This document shows positions 23,078 through 23,080 of a stretch of DNA of 23,080 nucleotides, piece by piece. The notes under the pieces are model-generated. The model was not told the DNA's origin, ran no database searches, and was given only the letters and a program-made list of their open reading frames with translations. The translations under genes and the position numbers were made by a program. Source of the stretch: CAZRUA01 sp964603125. GTDB lineage: Bacteria > Bacteroidota > Bacteroidia > B-17B0 > Aurantibacillaceae. The first letter of the stretch is position 1; each line of letters starts with the position of its first letter. Location: positions 1 through 23,080 of the forward strand of contig CAZRUA010000054.1 in assembly GCA_964603125.1 (NCBI GenBank), read 5' to 3'.

Positions 23078-23080
23078 AAA

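Noticed and set aside
1..23080. tRNA or rRNA genes
   Set aside because: No tRNA-like cloverleaf with a GTTCRA arm and no rRNA-like sequence was seen when reading the window.

Overview
This window most likely comes from a free-living member of the Bacteroidota. The DNA is A+T-rich. A secreted protein ends in a type B sorting domain of the type IX secretion system (T9SS). Several genes sit behind the phylum's promoter pattern (TTTG near -33, TAnnTTTG near -7), translation starts lie in A-rich rather than strong Shine-Dalgarno contexts, and there are many short lipoproteins, outer-membrane barrels and an OmpA/PD40 protein. No finer placement can be supported from the sequence. A run of exactly 100 N (19038-19137) marks a scaffold gap inside a tandem array, so the true length there is unknown.

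Layout. 1-900: 3' part of an exported thioredoxin-fold protein (+) facing a cold-shock protein gene (-), with a shared bidirectional terminator between them. 900-1340: no gene; a hairpin-rich, probably dispersed repeat between two look-alike terminators. 1356-4766 (-): an envelope operon of an OmpA/PD40 protein followed by two barrel-like proteins. 4885-5526 (+): another small outer-membrane protein. 5565-10978 (+): uvrA, overlapping by one base the first of two tandem paralogous YARHG lipoproteins, followed by a DUF2306 membrane protein.

10998-18560 is an accessory block. On the minus strand lie a lipoprotein plus small-protein pair, a 616-codon AIPR-family protein (candidate phage defence with a nuclease-like N-terminus), and a T9SS-secreted propeller-like protein. 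The AIPR and T9SS genes are each bounded by short inverted repeats whose ends read GTTAG/CTAAC, and a 131-bp imperfect hairpin follows the AIPR gene. This resembles integron gene cassettes (attC-type sites), but no integrase is visible. Upstream of both genes lies a copy of a ~145-bp repeat that carries a terminator hairpin, a textbook Bacteroidota promoter and a structured leader, so each gene seems to travel with its own expression module. Four small plus-strand genes of unknown function and one 26-codon overlapping ORF follow. A third, partial copy of the module precedes the tandem array.

18608-19412: a non-coding array of 21-bp half-units arranged as exact 42-bp repeats (13 complete units visible). 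19628-20353: a REP-associated tyrosine transposase (RAYT) gene between two inverted copies of a REP-like palindrome. 20394-22803 (-): a long TPR protein and a small C2-like lipoprotein. 22919-23080: a 26-bp-arm inverted repeat and a dispersed-repeat-like sequence at the window edge.

The most noteworthy part is 12245-15900: a putative defence gene and a secreted-protein gene in integron-like cassettes, each downstream of a repeated terminator-promoter-leader module.
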